From Lysobacter sp. Root494 (GTDB lineage Bacteria > Pseudomonadota > Gammaproteobacteria > Xanthomonadales > Xanthomonadaceae), in the NCBI RefSeq assembly GCF_001427225.1, contig NZ_LMFH01000006.1, forward strand, positions 186,001-250,000: DNA of 64,000 nt, read 5' to 3'. Both the position numbers and the translations under genes were made by a program. Positions 1 to 9,500 of the stretch are shown piece by piece. Every line of letters starts with the position of its first letter. Position 1 is the first letter of the stretch. Under the pieces are notes generated by a model that did no database searches, had not been told where the DNA came from, and saw nothing but the letters and a program-made list of their open reading frames with translations.

Positions 1-127
1 GCAACGCACTTCGGCCCGACACTTCATAACTCATCCCGGCGAGTGGGGGACTGAGGAAAGCCTTGTCGCGAGGGCAGCGGCCGGGCTACACTGCGCGCCC
101 CTTGCAGCGGGGTTGCAGGCTGCAAAC

Positions 128-202
128 GGGCGGTTAGCTCAGCGGTAGAGCACTACCTTGACATGGTAGGGGTCACAGGTTCGAACCCTGTACCGCCCAC
201 CA
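128..202 (+). tRNA. tRNA-Val (GAC)
   Basis: A complete 75-nt cloverleaf with encoded CCA. The acceptor arms GGGCGGT and ACCGCCC pair. The anticodon arm CTACC/GGTAG encloses loop TTGACAT, giving anticodon GAC (valine). The T-loop GGTTCGAACCC is canonical. A strong terminator follows about 65 nt downstream. Confidence 0.96.
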
Positions 203-267
203 ATTAATACAACGGCTTGGCCGTTCTTTAATTGTCCGGACCAACCGGTACGGGAAAAAGCACAATG

Positions 268-291
268 AAACCGCCTCAAGGCGGTTTTTTT
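268..291 (+). terminator. Rho-independent terminator after tRNA-Val
   Basis: The hairpin AACCGCC-TCAA-GGCGGTT is followed directly by a run of T residues. It ends the tRNA-Val transcript. Confidence 0.85.
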
Positions 292-575
292 GTGGCCAGG
301 GCCAGGTCTCCGTGAGGCGCGTCAGCCTGACTCAAAACAGGTTACGGAACCCGCCGCGCACAAAGCCCGGTCGGTCGCCCTGCGTCCGGAAGCGCCCGGC
401 CAGCCAGGAACATGGCTCCGCCTGTTCAGCGCTCACGTATCCAAACGGCCACTAAATCCGGACCTTCATTCATCAAGCCAAACTGTGATTTGAGTGTCAT
501 AGCGGCCTACTGCCGTTTGATCCTCGTCCCGGTGGGCACCAGCATCGTCGGCCTACGCAAAACCGAGGATTTCCG

Positions 576-2597
576 ATGCGCCGCTCCTTCAAGCACTTTG
601 TGCTCACTCTTGGTCTGTCCTGCATGTTCGCCGGGGCGGTACAGGCACAGGAGTGTCCACAACAGGTTCCGGTGCAGGGTGCCCCCGTGCCAGGCCCGTT
701 GCCGGTCTTTCCCGCCGACAACTGGTGGAACGTCGACATCAGCTCGGCTCCGGTCGATACGGGATCGGCCAGTTACATCTCCTATATCGGAAGTACGCGC
801 CGCCCGCATCCCGACTTCGGGGGCGAGGAGTCACCGGGAAGCACCGCGATCTATGGATTTCCGTACGTCATCGTGAACGGTTCGCAGCCCAAGCAGGCCG
901 TGACCTTCGAGTACTGGGACGAAAGCGACGGGGTCGATTCGACCGGCAAGAGTGTTCCGTTCTATCCCATCCCGACCCAGGCGATCACGCAACCGCACTG
1001 GATCGAAGGTGGCGCGGCCGGCAACGTCGACCAGCGTGGCGAGTCCGACCGCCATCTGCTCATCATCGATTGCACCAACCGCTACCTGTACGAGCTCTAC
1101 AACGTCTACTACTCGTCGTCGCAGTCGAAATGGCTTGCCGGCTCCGGCGCGTTCTTCGACATGAAGCGCAACAACCGGCGGCCGGAAGGCTGGACGTCCG
1201 CCGATGCCTCCGGCCTGGCGATCTTCCCGGGGCTGATCCGCTATGACGAAGCCGCCAATTCGGCAGTGCCCGAAATCAACCACGCTTTGCGCGTCACCGT
1301 CCGTGCAACGAACGGCTATGTCTTCCCCGCGTCGCACCGGGCCGGCAGCACGGCCGGTGCGCTGCCATTGGGAGCTCGCCTGCGCCTCAAGCGCAGTGTC
1401 AACGGCGTCGACCCGGCGCTGCGGACCAGCGACCCGATCTCACGGAAGATCTTCCGCGCCATGCAGAAGTACGGATTGATCGTGGCCGACAACGGATCGG
1501 ACATGTACATCTCAGGCACGTTCGATGTGCGCTGGAACAACAGCGTGCTGAACCCGGCGTTCTCCACGCTTTCGGCAAGCGACTTCGAAGTGGTCCAGCT
1601 CGGTTGGAAACCGCCGGCCGCAACCGCCCCGACGCTTAGCTCGGTGAGCGCCAGTCCGAACCCGGTGACCGGTGGCCGGTCGGCTACGGGCACAGTGACC
1701 TTGTCGGCAGTGGCGCCGACAGGCGGCGCGATCGTTGCGCTCGCCAGCGCCAGTAGCGCGTTCTCGGTGCCCGCCAGCGTAACGGTGGCGCAGGGCGCCC
1801 GCAGCGCCAGCTTCCCGATCACCACTGCGGCCACCAGCACGGCGACCACCGGCACGCTGTCGGCGACCTATGCGGGCGTCCGGCAGACGACAGCATTTAC
1901 CGTCAACCCGTCCAGCCAGTCGTTGCCTTCGCTCTCGATCGGCAATGTCGCGATCGGCGAAGGCAATTCCGGCACCAGGACCGCCACGTTTACGGTACGT
2001 CTGTCGGCACCGTCGGCCAGCAATGTCACCTACACGATTGCCACGGCCAACAACTCAGCGGCCGCAGGCACCGACTACGTTGCGCGCAGTCTTGGCGGGC
2101 AGACGATTACCGCCGGACAAACCACCCGCACCTTCACCGTCACCGTCAATGGCGATACCTCGCGCGAATCCAACGAGTCGTTCTACGTCAGATTGAGTTC
2201 GGTCTCGGGGGCCACGGTCGCGGCTGGCCAGGCTACGGGCGTCATTCTCAACGACGACGGCCCCACGCTCTCGATCGGCGACGTGTCGGTAAGCGAAGGC
2301 AACTCGGGTACGAAGCTGGCGACGTTCACGGTCCGGCTTTCTCAAGCCTCCAGTAGCAACGTCACCTATTCGATTGCCACAAGGAACGGCAGTGCCGCCG
2401 CCGGGAGCGACTATGTCGCTCGCAGTCTCACTGGGCAGACGATTACCGCCGGACAGACCAGCCGTACATTCGCGGTCACCATCAACGGAGACCAGGCGCG
2501 GGAAAACAATGAAACATTCCTGGTAAGCCTGAGCGCACCGAGGGGGGCGACGGTCTTCGATAGCCAAGCGCAAGGGCTGATCACCAACGACGATTGA
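576..2597 (+). CDS. Secreted protein with Ig-like linker and two Calx-beta domains
   Basis: The protein has 673 residues. Residues 1-24 form a signal peptide with an Ala-x-Ala cleavage site before QECPQ. Residues about 40-345 form a tryptophan- and tyrosine-rich globular domain that I do not recognise. Residues about 350-445 look like an Ig-like beta linker. Two tandem Calx-beta repeats follow (about 450-560 and 561-673), each opening with a LSIG-V-EGNSGT motif and closing with NDD. Calx-beta modules are calcium-binding beta sandwiches found in extracellular and adhesion proteins. No transmembrane anchor or LPXTG/PEP-CTERM-like tail is present, so the product is probably released or surface-attached. 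The start is supported by GAGG 7 nt upstream. The function is unknown; a role in adhesion or matrix binding is an inference. Confidence 0.85.
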   Translation: MRRSFKHFVLTLGLSCMFAGAVQAQECPQQVPVQGAPVPGPLPVFPADNWWNVDISSAPVDTGSASYISYIGSTRRPHPDFGGEESPGSTAIYGFPYVIVNGSQPKQAVTFEYWDESDGVDSTGKSVPFYPIPTQAITQPHWIEGGAAGNVDQRGESDRHLLIIDCTNRYLYELYNVYYSSSQSKWLAGSGAFFDMKRNNRRPEGWTSADASGLAIFPGLIRYDEAANSAVPEINHALRVTVRATNGYVFPASHRAGSTAGALPLGARLRLKRSVNGVDPALRTSDPISRKIFRAMQKYGLIVADNGSDMYISGTFDVRWNNSVLNPAFSTLSASDFEVVQLGWKPPAATAPTLSSVSASPNPVTGGRSATGTVTLSAVAPTGGAIVALASASSAFSVPASVTVAQGARSASFPITTAATSTATTGTLSATYAGVRQTTAFTVNPSSQSLPSLSIGNVAIGEGNSGTRTATFTVRLSAPSASNVTYTIATANNSAAAGTDYVARSLGGQTITAGQTTRTFTVTVNGDTSRESNESFYVRLSSVSGATVAAGQATGVILNDDGPTLSIGDVSVSEGNSGTKLATFTVRLSQASSSNVTYSIATRNGSAAAGSDYVARSLTGQTITAGQTSRTFAVTINGDQARENNETFLVSLSAPRGATVFDSQAQGLITNDD

Positions 2598-2644
2598 ACC
2601 CGTGTTTTCGATGTGGCTGTCGCCGCGTCACCCGGTTCGTGATC

Positions 2645-2675
2645 AAACGGCGCGATCTTCGGATCGCGCCGTTTT
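2645..2675. terminator. Bidirectional terminator between convergent genes
   Basis: AAACGGCGCGATC and GATCGCGCCGTTT form a 13-bp perfect stem with a TTCG loop. T runs lie on both strands. It separates the Calx-beta gene from the convergent LysR gene. Confidence 0.8.
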
Positions 2676-2686
2676 GCTTCTGCGGC

Positions 2687-3739
2687 TCAGGCCAGCGCTT
2701 CTTCTTCAATTTCCGGCTCTGCAATCGAGGCCGCTTCGACTGCCGTTACGCCGCGCTTCTTGCCGGGCTTGCGTTCCGCGGTCGCCATCGCCTGCTCCTG
2801 CTGGCGCTTGAAGATCGGGCACAGTTCTTCCATGTAGTTGGCTTCGAAGTTGAGGCGTTCGACGAGGAAGTCGATGAACGCGCGCACCTTCGGCGACTGC
2901 GTCATGCCGCGCGGGAACACCGCATTGAATTCGTATTCGGGCCCGGTCCAGCCGGCGAGCACGCGCTGCACGTAACCGTGTTCGGCGAGCGGCTTCATCA
3001 TCACGTCCGCGGCCAGCATCAGGCCTTCGCCGCAGAGCAGGGCACCTTTCACCGCGCCGTAGTCGTTGGCGACGAACACGGGATCGATGCGGAAATCGAT
3101 GGTGCGTTCGCCATCGCTCAGTGCCCAGGCGAATCCGTTGCCGTTGCGGCGCGCCTTGTTCATCGCGAGCGTGGCATGGTGCTGCAGGTCGTCGGGATGC
3201 AGCGGTTCGCCGTGCCGCTTGATGTATTCCGGGCTCGCGAATACCTGCGTGCGGAACACCGCCAGCCTGCGCGCGACGAGATTGGAATCGGGCAGGTTTC
3301 CGACGCGCAGCGCGACGTCGATTTCCTTGTCGATCAGGTCGAGCGGCTCGTTGCTCAACAGCATTTCGACGCGCACTTCCGGATGGCGCGTGCGGAATTC
3401 GCCCAGCAGCGGTGCGATCTTGTCGATGCCGAGCGAGTAGGGCGCAGTGAAACGCAGCCAGCCGCGTGGACCGCTCTGCAACTGGCCAACCGCGCTCTCG
3501 GCTTCGTCGAGTTCGCGAGCAATGCGCTGGCAATGCTCGAAATAGATGTTGCCCGCTTCGGTAAGCCCGAGCTTGCGCGTGGTCCGATGCAGCAACTGCG
3601 CGCCGAGGCGCGTTTCCAGTTCCTGTACCTTGCGGCTGACGGTGGTCTTGGGAAGCCGCAGCGAACGCGCCGCGGAAATGAAACTGCCGTGTTCGACGAC
3701 CTTGACGAAGATCAGGGTGTCGTTGAGATCGCGGGTCAT
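2687..3739 (-). CDS. LysR-family transcriptional regulator (MexT-like position)
   Basis: The protein has 350 residues from the start chosen here; a further in-frame ATG 48 nt upstream would add 16 residues. This start is preferred because GGAG lies 7 nt before it and the N-terminus then matches LysR proteins. Residues about 1-60 hold the winged HTH (SFISAARSLRLPKTTVSRKV). The rest is a periplasmic-binding-protein-like effector domain. The last 45 residues form a charged, alanine- and glutamate-rich tail not usual in the family. The gene is divergent from the RND efflux operon, the arrangement of mexT and mexEF-oprN, so it probably controls that operon. The ligand is unknown. Confidence 0.9.
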   Translation of the reverse strand: MTRDLNDTLIFVKVVEHGSFISAARSLRLPKTTVSRKVQELETRLGAQLLHRTTRKLGLTEAGNIYFEHCQRIARELDEAESAVGQLQSGPRGWLRFTAPYSLGIDKIAPLLGEFRTRHPEVRVEMLLSNEPLDLIDKEIDVALRVGNLPDSNLVARRLAVFRTQVFASPEYIKRHGEPLHPDDLQHHATLAMNKARRNGNGFAWALSDGERTIDFRIDPVFVANDYGAVKGALLCGEGLMLAADVMMKPLAEHGYVQRVLAGWTGPEYEFNAVFPRGMTQSPKVRAFIDFLVERLNFEANYMEELCPIFKRQQEQAMATAERKPGKKRGVTAVEAASIAEPEIEEEALA

Positions 3740-3794
3740 GGGGGCGACTCCGGTGGGGACGGTCCGATTGGACCGATGTCGGGACAATTATTCC

Positions 3795-3815
3795 CTTAAT
3801 CGATGGCTAATCAAG
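3795..3815. promoter_or_regulatory. Candidate LysR operator (T-N11-A dyad)
   Basis: CTTAAT and ATCAAG form an imperfect dyad around a 9-nt centre that contains a T-N11-A pattern. It lies in the divergent intergenic region between the LysR gene and the efflux operon, where a LysR activator box would be expected. This rests on position and symmetry only. Confidence 0.35.
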
Positions 3816-3864
3816 TGCCATCCCTGCGACTAATCTGCGCACCAGTTCCCACGGTACTGCAGTC

Positions 3865-4134
3865 ATGTTGTCCTCCCGCCGCGCCCGATTCGCCTATGTC
3901 CTGATCATGCTGACCGCGTTCGCCGGCGTGCTGGGGCTGGCTGTAATCGTTCTGAAACAGGCGCTTTTTGCCGGTGTTGCCGAGGCCTGGATGATGGCGG
4001 GCGTGCTCGCGGTAGTGGTCGGATTGCCCGTGGCGCTGATCCTGCTTCCTGTTGCCAGCTGGCTGAAGCGGAATGTGCGGGTTAACGGGATAATCCCGAA
4101 TGCGGGAGAAAATGTCCCGGGAGCGGGACGATGA
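3865..4134 (+). CDS. Small inner-membrane protein, DUF2798-like
   Basis: The protein has 89 residues with two hydrophobic segments (about 10-32 and 42-66) and a basic SWLKRNV stretch after the second. Size, two-helix layout and a GLPVALILLPVASWL-like second helix resemble the DUF2798 family, which often lies beside LysR regulators. It is the first gene of the efflux operon, and its last four bases (ATGA) overlap the next start, so the two are translationally coupled. The function is unknown. Confidence 0.7.
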   Translation: MLSSRRARFAYVLIMLTAFAGVLGLAVIVLKQALFAGVAEAWMMAGVLAVVVGLPVALILLPVASWLKRNVRVNGIIPNAGENVPGAGR

Positions 4135-5147
4135 AGCCCGCGGTTCTGGTTCTCGGTGCGACCGGCACGATCGGCAGTGGCGTTGTCCGCGCCGCGATCG
4201 AAGCCGATTGGCCTGTCGTTGCGGTCGCCCGGGATCGGCAATCGCTCGATGAGCTGCGCGCCCGCCATCCCGATGCACGCCTTCGCACCATCGTGGGTTC
4301 CGTGGCGGACGACGCTTCCGCGACCGCGCTGGTATCGGAACTGCGCAAGCTCACCCGGCCCTTCGCCGGCGTCGTTGCCGCCCTCGGTACGGGCAACGAA
4401 CGCGGACGTCTGCTCGATCATCCCTCCGAACGTCTGCGCGAAACTTTCGACGACGCCGTCATCCCGCATCTCGTCGCGGCCCGACACCTGCTGCCGTGGC
4501 TGGCGGAATCCGGCCGCAACTGCGGTTACGTCGTGGTCGGCGGGCCGGGCAGCCGCAATCCCTGGGCCGGTTACGGCCATCGTTCGATCGCCGCGGCCGC
4601 GGTGCACATGCTTGCGCGCGTGCTGCATGCCGAGGCGCTCACTTATGCGGTCCGCCTGCAGTTGCTCGAAGTCGAATCCCCCGTTCGCACCAACGACAAC
4701 GAGAAGCACGCCTGCAAGCAATGGCCCTGCGTCGACCACATCGGCCGCAAGGCGCTCGCCCTGCTGAAGCATCGCAACGATTCGCGCTGCACCGAAGCGG
4801 TCGTCGATTACCGCAGCGACGCATGCATCAGCAGCGAGGCGACCTGGGATGAAGGCGCGCAAGCGGCAGTCAACAAGCAGCCGTACTCCGATGGCGATGT
4901 CGAATCCGCATCGCCTCGTTCGTCGAACTCGCAAAGGGACGATTCCGAAGGCTTGACCCTGAAGCAGCTCCAGGCTCCAGAGTCCACCGCTTCGCACGGC
5001 ATCGCACCGCAAGAAATGGATAGCGACGCATCCCTGCTGCCATCACGCTGTCTGCAGGACGTGCGCAAGCTGCTCGAGAACTTCACGTCACTCGCTTCCC
5101 CGAAAAACACCAACCCCACTAAGAAGAACCAGGAGCGTACGAAATGA
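4131..5147 (+). CDS. SDR-like Rossmann protein with degenerate active site and long tail
   Basis: The protein has 338 residues. The N-terminus has a Rossmann fold with the dinucleotide motif GATGTIG (residues about 9-15), and the body follows a short-chain dehydrogenase layout to about residue 230. The catalytic YxxxK is not intact: the matching stretch reads YGHRS, with Ser in place of the catalytic Lys. About 110 polar, low-complexity residues follow, rich in Ser, Asp and Gln. Both ends overlap neighbours by ATGA, so it is coupled between the small membrane protein and the RND adaptor. It may bind NAD(P) without normal SDR catalysis; a sensor or accessory role is an inference. Confidence 0.75.
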   Translation: MKPAVLVLGATGTIGSGVVRAAIEADWPVVAVARDRQSLDELRARHPDARLRTIVGSVADDASATALVSELRKLTRPFAGVVAALGTGNERGRLLDHPSERLRETFDDAVIPHLVAARHLLPWLAESGRNCGYVVVGGPGSRNPWAGYGHRSIAAAAVHMLARVLHAEALTYAVRLQLLEVESPVRTNDNEKHACKQWPCVDHIGRKALALLKHRNDSRCTEAVVDYRSDACISSEATWDEGAQAAVNKQPYSDGDVESASPRSSNSQRDDSEGLTLKQLQAPESTASHGIAPQEMDSDASLLPSRCLQDVRKLLENFTSLASPKNTNPTKKNQERTK

Positions 5148-6358
5148 GCCGCAGGTATCTCTCCCGCTCAGGACTGTTCCGGCCAGCTGCCGGTCTGCCA
5201 TGGCTGGCACTCGCGGCCGGCGTCACCCTCATCCTCGCGATCGCCGGTTGCAGCAGCGAAGCCGCGCCCAACGCCGGCATGCCGCCGCCGCCTGAAGTCA
5301 GCGTCGCCTACGTGCTGGCCAAGCCCGTGCACCAGTGGGACGAATTCACCGGCCGCGTCGCGGCGGTGGAAACCGTCGACCTGCGTCCGCGCGTCAGCGG
5401 CTATGTCCAGCGCGTCGCGTACCAGGAAGGTCAGGAAGTGCGTAAAGGCGACCTGCTGTTCGTGATCGATCCGCGTCCGTACAAGGCCGCGCTTGATCGT
5501 GCGCGGGCCGACCTCGAACGCGCCCGCAGCGAATCGCGCCTGGCGCAGGCACAGGACGCGCGTGCACAGACGCTGATCGAAGCCAAGGCGATCTCGCGCG
5601 AGGAATTCGAAACGCGCAAGGCCGCTACTTCCGGCACGAATGCCTCGGTGCGCGCGGCGGAAGCAGCGGTCGCGGCCGCGCAGCTCGACCTGCAGTTCAC
5701 CCAGGTGCGTTCGCCGATCAGTGGCCGCGCCGGACGTGCGCTGGTGACCGAGGGCAACCTCGCCCAGGCCGATGCGACGCTGCTGACGACGGTCGTCTCG
5801 CAGGATCCGGTGTTCGTTTATTTCGAAAGCGATGAGCAGAGCTTCCTGCGTTACGCCGAGCTCGCACGCAAGGGCGAACGCGATGACACGAAGAATCCGG
5901 TGCGCGTCGGGCTTGCCAGCGAAACGGGCTATCCGCACGAAGGCACCGTCGATTTCGTCGACAACCAGGTCGATCCGCGTACCGGCACGATTCGTGCGCG
6001 AGCAGTGCTGCGCAATCCCGATCGCGTCTTCACTCCCGGCCTGTATGCCCGCGTGCAGCTGCAGGGAACGGGCGAGTTCAAGGCCCTGCTGATCGATGAC
6101 AAGGCCGTGCTCACCGACCAGGACCGCAAATACGTCTACGTGCTCGGACCGAAGAACGAAGCGGTGCGCAAGGACGTCGTACTCGGCCGGAACATCGACG
6201 GATTGCGCGTCGTGCAGTCGGGACTGACGCCGGCGGACAAGGTGATCGTGCACGGCGTGCAGAAGGTCTTCTTCCCCGGCATGCCGGTATCGCCGAAGCA
6301 GATCGCGATGGGCGCCCCGCCGCCGAAGCTGGTCGCCAGTGCCGCGGGTGCGAAGTAA
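5144..6358 (+). CDS. RND efflux periplasmic adaptor (MexE-like)
   Basis: The protein has 404 residues. An N-terminal hydrophobic segment ends in a lipobox IAGC, with the lipidated Cys at residue 36. The membrane-fusion-protein body follows: a lipoyl/barrel-sandwich half (SGYVQRVAYQEGQEVRKGDL), a long alpha-hairpin rich in Ala, Arg and Gln, a second lipoyl half (SPISGRAGRALVTEGNL), and beta-barrel and membrane-proximal domains. Overall it resembles MexE/AcrA. It bridges the inner-membrane pump and the outer-membrane channel. AGGAG lies 8 nt before the ATG, which overlaps the previous stop. Confidence 0.94.
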   Translation: MSRRYLSRSGLFRPAAGLPWLALAAGVTLILAIAGCSSEAAPNAGMPPPPEVSVAYVLAKPVHQWDEFTGRVAAVETVDLRPRVSGYVQRVAYQEGQEVRKGDLLFVIDPRPYKAALDRARADLERARSESRLAQAQDARAQTLIEAKAISREEFETRKAATSGTNASVRAAEAAVAAAQLDLQFTQVRSPISGRAGRALVTEGNLAQADATLLTTVVSQDPVFVYFESDEQSFLRYAELARKGERDDTKNPVRVGLASETGYPHEGTVDFVDNQVDPRTGTIRARAVLRNPDRVFTPGLYARVQLQGTGEFKALLIDDKAVLTDQDRKYVYVLGPKNEAVRKDVVLGRNIDGLRVVQSGLTPADKVIVHGVQKVFFPGMPVSPKQIAMGAPPPKLVASAAGAK

Positions 6359-6380
6359 CGCCTGACGTTGTGCGCTTGAA

Positions 6381-6415
6381 CGGCTGATCGATTCGCTTCT
6401 CCGATCAGCCGGTTG
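6381..6415 (+). promoter_or_regulatory. Intercistronic hairpin between RND adaptor and pump genes
   Basis: CGGCTGATCG and CGATCAGCCG form a 10-bp perfect stem with an 11-nt loop, followed by GTTGTTT. It could be a weak terminator or an mRNA-stabilising hairpin that changes the adaptor-to-pump ratio. The remaining 110 nt to the pump gene include a second short hairpin (CCCTCTCCG-type) and no gene. Confidence 0.5.
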
Positions 6416-6525
6416 TTTACAGGCCGCCGATCCTCTCCGTTTCCCTCCCCCTGGCGGAGAGGGTCGGGCAGGCCTACCTCTTTGCATGCGGATTTCTGCG
6501 CAAGCAGGCCACAAGGAACTTCCCC

Positions 6526-9500
6526 ATGGACTTCTCAAAATTCTTCATCGACCGGCCGATCTTCGCCGCGGTGTTGTCGATCGTGATCTTCGCCGCCGGC
6601 CTGATCTCGATCCCGCTGCTGCCGATCGGCGAGTACCCCGAAGTGGTGCCGCCTTCGGTGGTCGTGCGCACCGTGTATCCGGGCGCCAATCCCAAGGTCA
6701 TCGCCGAAACCGTCGCCACGCCGCTGGAAGAAGCCATCCGCGGCGTCGAAGGCATGATGTACATCAAGTCGGTCGCCAGCTCCGATGGCGTGCTGCAGAC
6801 CACGGTGACCTTTAACCCCGAGGTCAACGCGGACGAAGCCGCGGTGCGCGTGCAGAACCGCGTTGCCCAGGCGCTCGCGCGACTGCCGGAAGATGTTCGC
6901 CGCCAGGGCGTGACCACGCAGAAGCAGTCGCCCGTCTTCCTGATGGTCGTCCACCTGGTATCGCCCACCGGCAAGTACGACACGCTGTACCTGCGCAACT
7001 ACATGCGCCTGCACGTGAAGGACCAGCTCGCGAGCATTCCGGGCGTGGGCGAAGCCCAGCCGTTCGGCGGTGGCGACTACGCGATGCGCTTGTGGCTGGA
7101 TCCCGACAAGATCGCCTCGCGCGGCCTGACCGCAGGTGATGTCGTGCGCGCAGTGCGCGAGCAGAACATCCAGGTCTCTGCCGGACAGCTCGGTGCCGAA
7201 CCGATGCCGAACGGAAGCGACTTTCTGACCCTGATCAACGCCCAAGGCCGGCTGACCACACCCGAACAGTTCGGCGAAGTCGTGATCAAGTCCGGTACCG
7301 ATGGCGAAGTGGTGCGCCTGTCCGACGTGGCCCGCATCGAACTTGCAGCGGGCGACTACACCATGCGTGCACGCCTCGACGGCAAGAACGCCGCCGCGAT
7401 CGGCATCTTCCAGGCGCCAGGTGCCAACGCGCTGCAGATTCGTGACGAAGTCATCCGCCGCATGGACGAGATGTCCAAGCAGTTTCCGCCGGGCGTCGAA
7501 TACAAGTCGATCTACGACACCACGATCTTCGTGCGCGATTCGATCAAGGCGGTCGTGACCACGCTGCTCGAAGCCACCTTCCTTGTCGTGCTGGTCGTGA
7601 TCCTGTTCCTGCAGACCTGGCGCGCCTCGATCATTCCGCTGATCGCCGTTCCCGTGTCGGTGATCGGCACGTTCGCGGCCTTGCACCTGCTCGGCTTCTC
7701 GATCAACACGCTGACGCTGTTCGGGCTGGTCCTGGCCATCGGCATCGTAGTGGACGACGCGATCGTCGTCGTGGAAAACGTCGAGCGCCATATCGAAGAC
7801 GGCGCCACCCCGTTGCAAGCCGCGCACCTTGCGATGAAGGAAGTCTCCGGGCCAATCATCGCGATCGCCCTGGTGCTGTGCGCAGTGTTCGTGCCGATGG
7901 CGTTCCTGTCCGGCGTTACAGGCCAGTTCTACAAGCAGTTCGCAGTCACGATCGCCATCTCGACGGTGATCTCGGCCATCAACTCCCTGACGCTGTCGCC
8001 GGCGCTGGCCGCGCGCCTGCTCAAGCCGCACGGCGCCGCCAAGGACGCGCCGACGCGGGTGATCGATCGCCTGTTCGGCTGGGTGTTCCGTCCGTTCAAC
8101 CGCTTCTTCGCCACCAACGCCGGTCGCTACCAGCGTGGCGTGTCGAAGGCGCTCGGTCGCCGCGGCGCGGTGTTCGTGATCTATGCGGTGCTGCTGGTGG
8201 CCACGGGCGTCATGTTCCAGATCGTGCCGAAGGGCTTCATCCCGGTGCAGGACAAGTCGTACATCATCGCCGGCGTGAAGATGCCGGAAGGCTCTTCGAT
8301 CGAGCGCACGGACGCGGCGCTGAAGAAGATCGGCGAGATCGCGATGGCGATCGATGGCGTGCAGAACGACGTCGCCTTCCCGGGCCTGAACCCGCTGCAG
8401 TTCAGCAACACGCCGAACTACGGCGTCACCTTCATCAACCTCAAGCCGTTCGGCCAGCGTCATCGCAGCGCGAAGGAAATCAACGACGAGCTTAGCGCGA
8501 AGATCGCGGGCATCCAGGACGGTTTCGCGTTCTCGCTGTTGCCGCCGCCGATCCAGGGATTGGGTAACGGCTCGGGCTACTCATTCTTCATCGAGGATCG
8601 GAACAATCTCGGCTACGGCGCGCTGCAGAGTGCGGTGCAGGCGTTCCAGGGTGCAGGTGCGCAGACACCGGGGCTGGGCTTCCCCAACACCAGCTACCAG
8701 GCGAACGTGCCGCAGCTCGACGCGGAAGTCGATCGCACCAAGGCCAAGGCGCAGGGCGTGCCGCTGACCGAGCTGTTCGACACGTTGCAGACGTATCTCG
8801 GTTCGGCTTACGTCAATGACTTCAACATGTTCGGACGTACCTGGCAGGTGATCGCACAGGCCGACGGACAGTTCCGCGACGGCGCCGACGACATCGCCAA
8901 CCTGCGCACGCGCAATGTCAATGGCGAGATGGTGCCGATCGGCAGCATGGTGAAGGTCACCGAGACGTTCGGCCCCGATCCGGTGATCCGCTACAACGGC
9001 CATCCGGCGGCGGACATCCTCGGCGAAGCCGATCCGCGCATGCTTTCGTCCGCGGAGGCGATGGAAAAACTCGAGGAGCTGTCGCAAAAGGTGCTGCCCA
9101 ACGGTATGGGCATCGAGTGGACGGACCTGAGCTATCAGCAGGCCACGCAGGGCAAGGCGGCGATGGTGGTCTTCCCGCTCGCCGTGCTGCTCGCCTTCCT
9201 CGTGCTCGCCGCGCTGTACGAAAGCTGGACGCTGCCGCTCGCGGTAATCCTGATCGTGCCGATCGTGATGCTGTCCGCGCTGCTGGGTGTATGGCTGACG
9301 GGCGACAACAACGTCTTCGTGCAGGTTGGCCTCGTCGTGTTGATGGGCCTGGCATGCAAGAACGCGATCCTGATCGTCGAGTTCGCCCGCGAGCTGGAAA
9401 TGCAGGGCAAGGGCATTGTCGAAGCCGCGCTGGAAGCGTGCCGCCTGCGGCTGCGGCCGATCGTAATGACGTCGATCGCGTTCATCGCCGGCACGATCCC

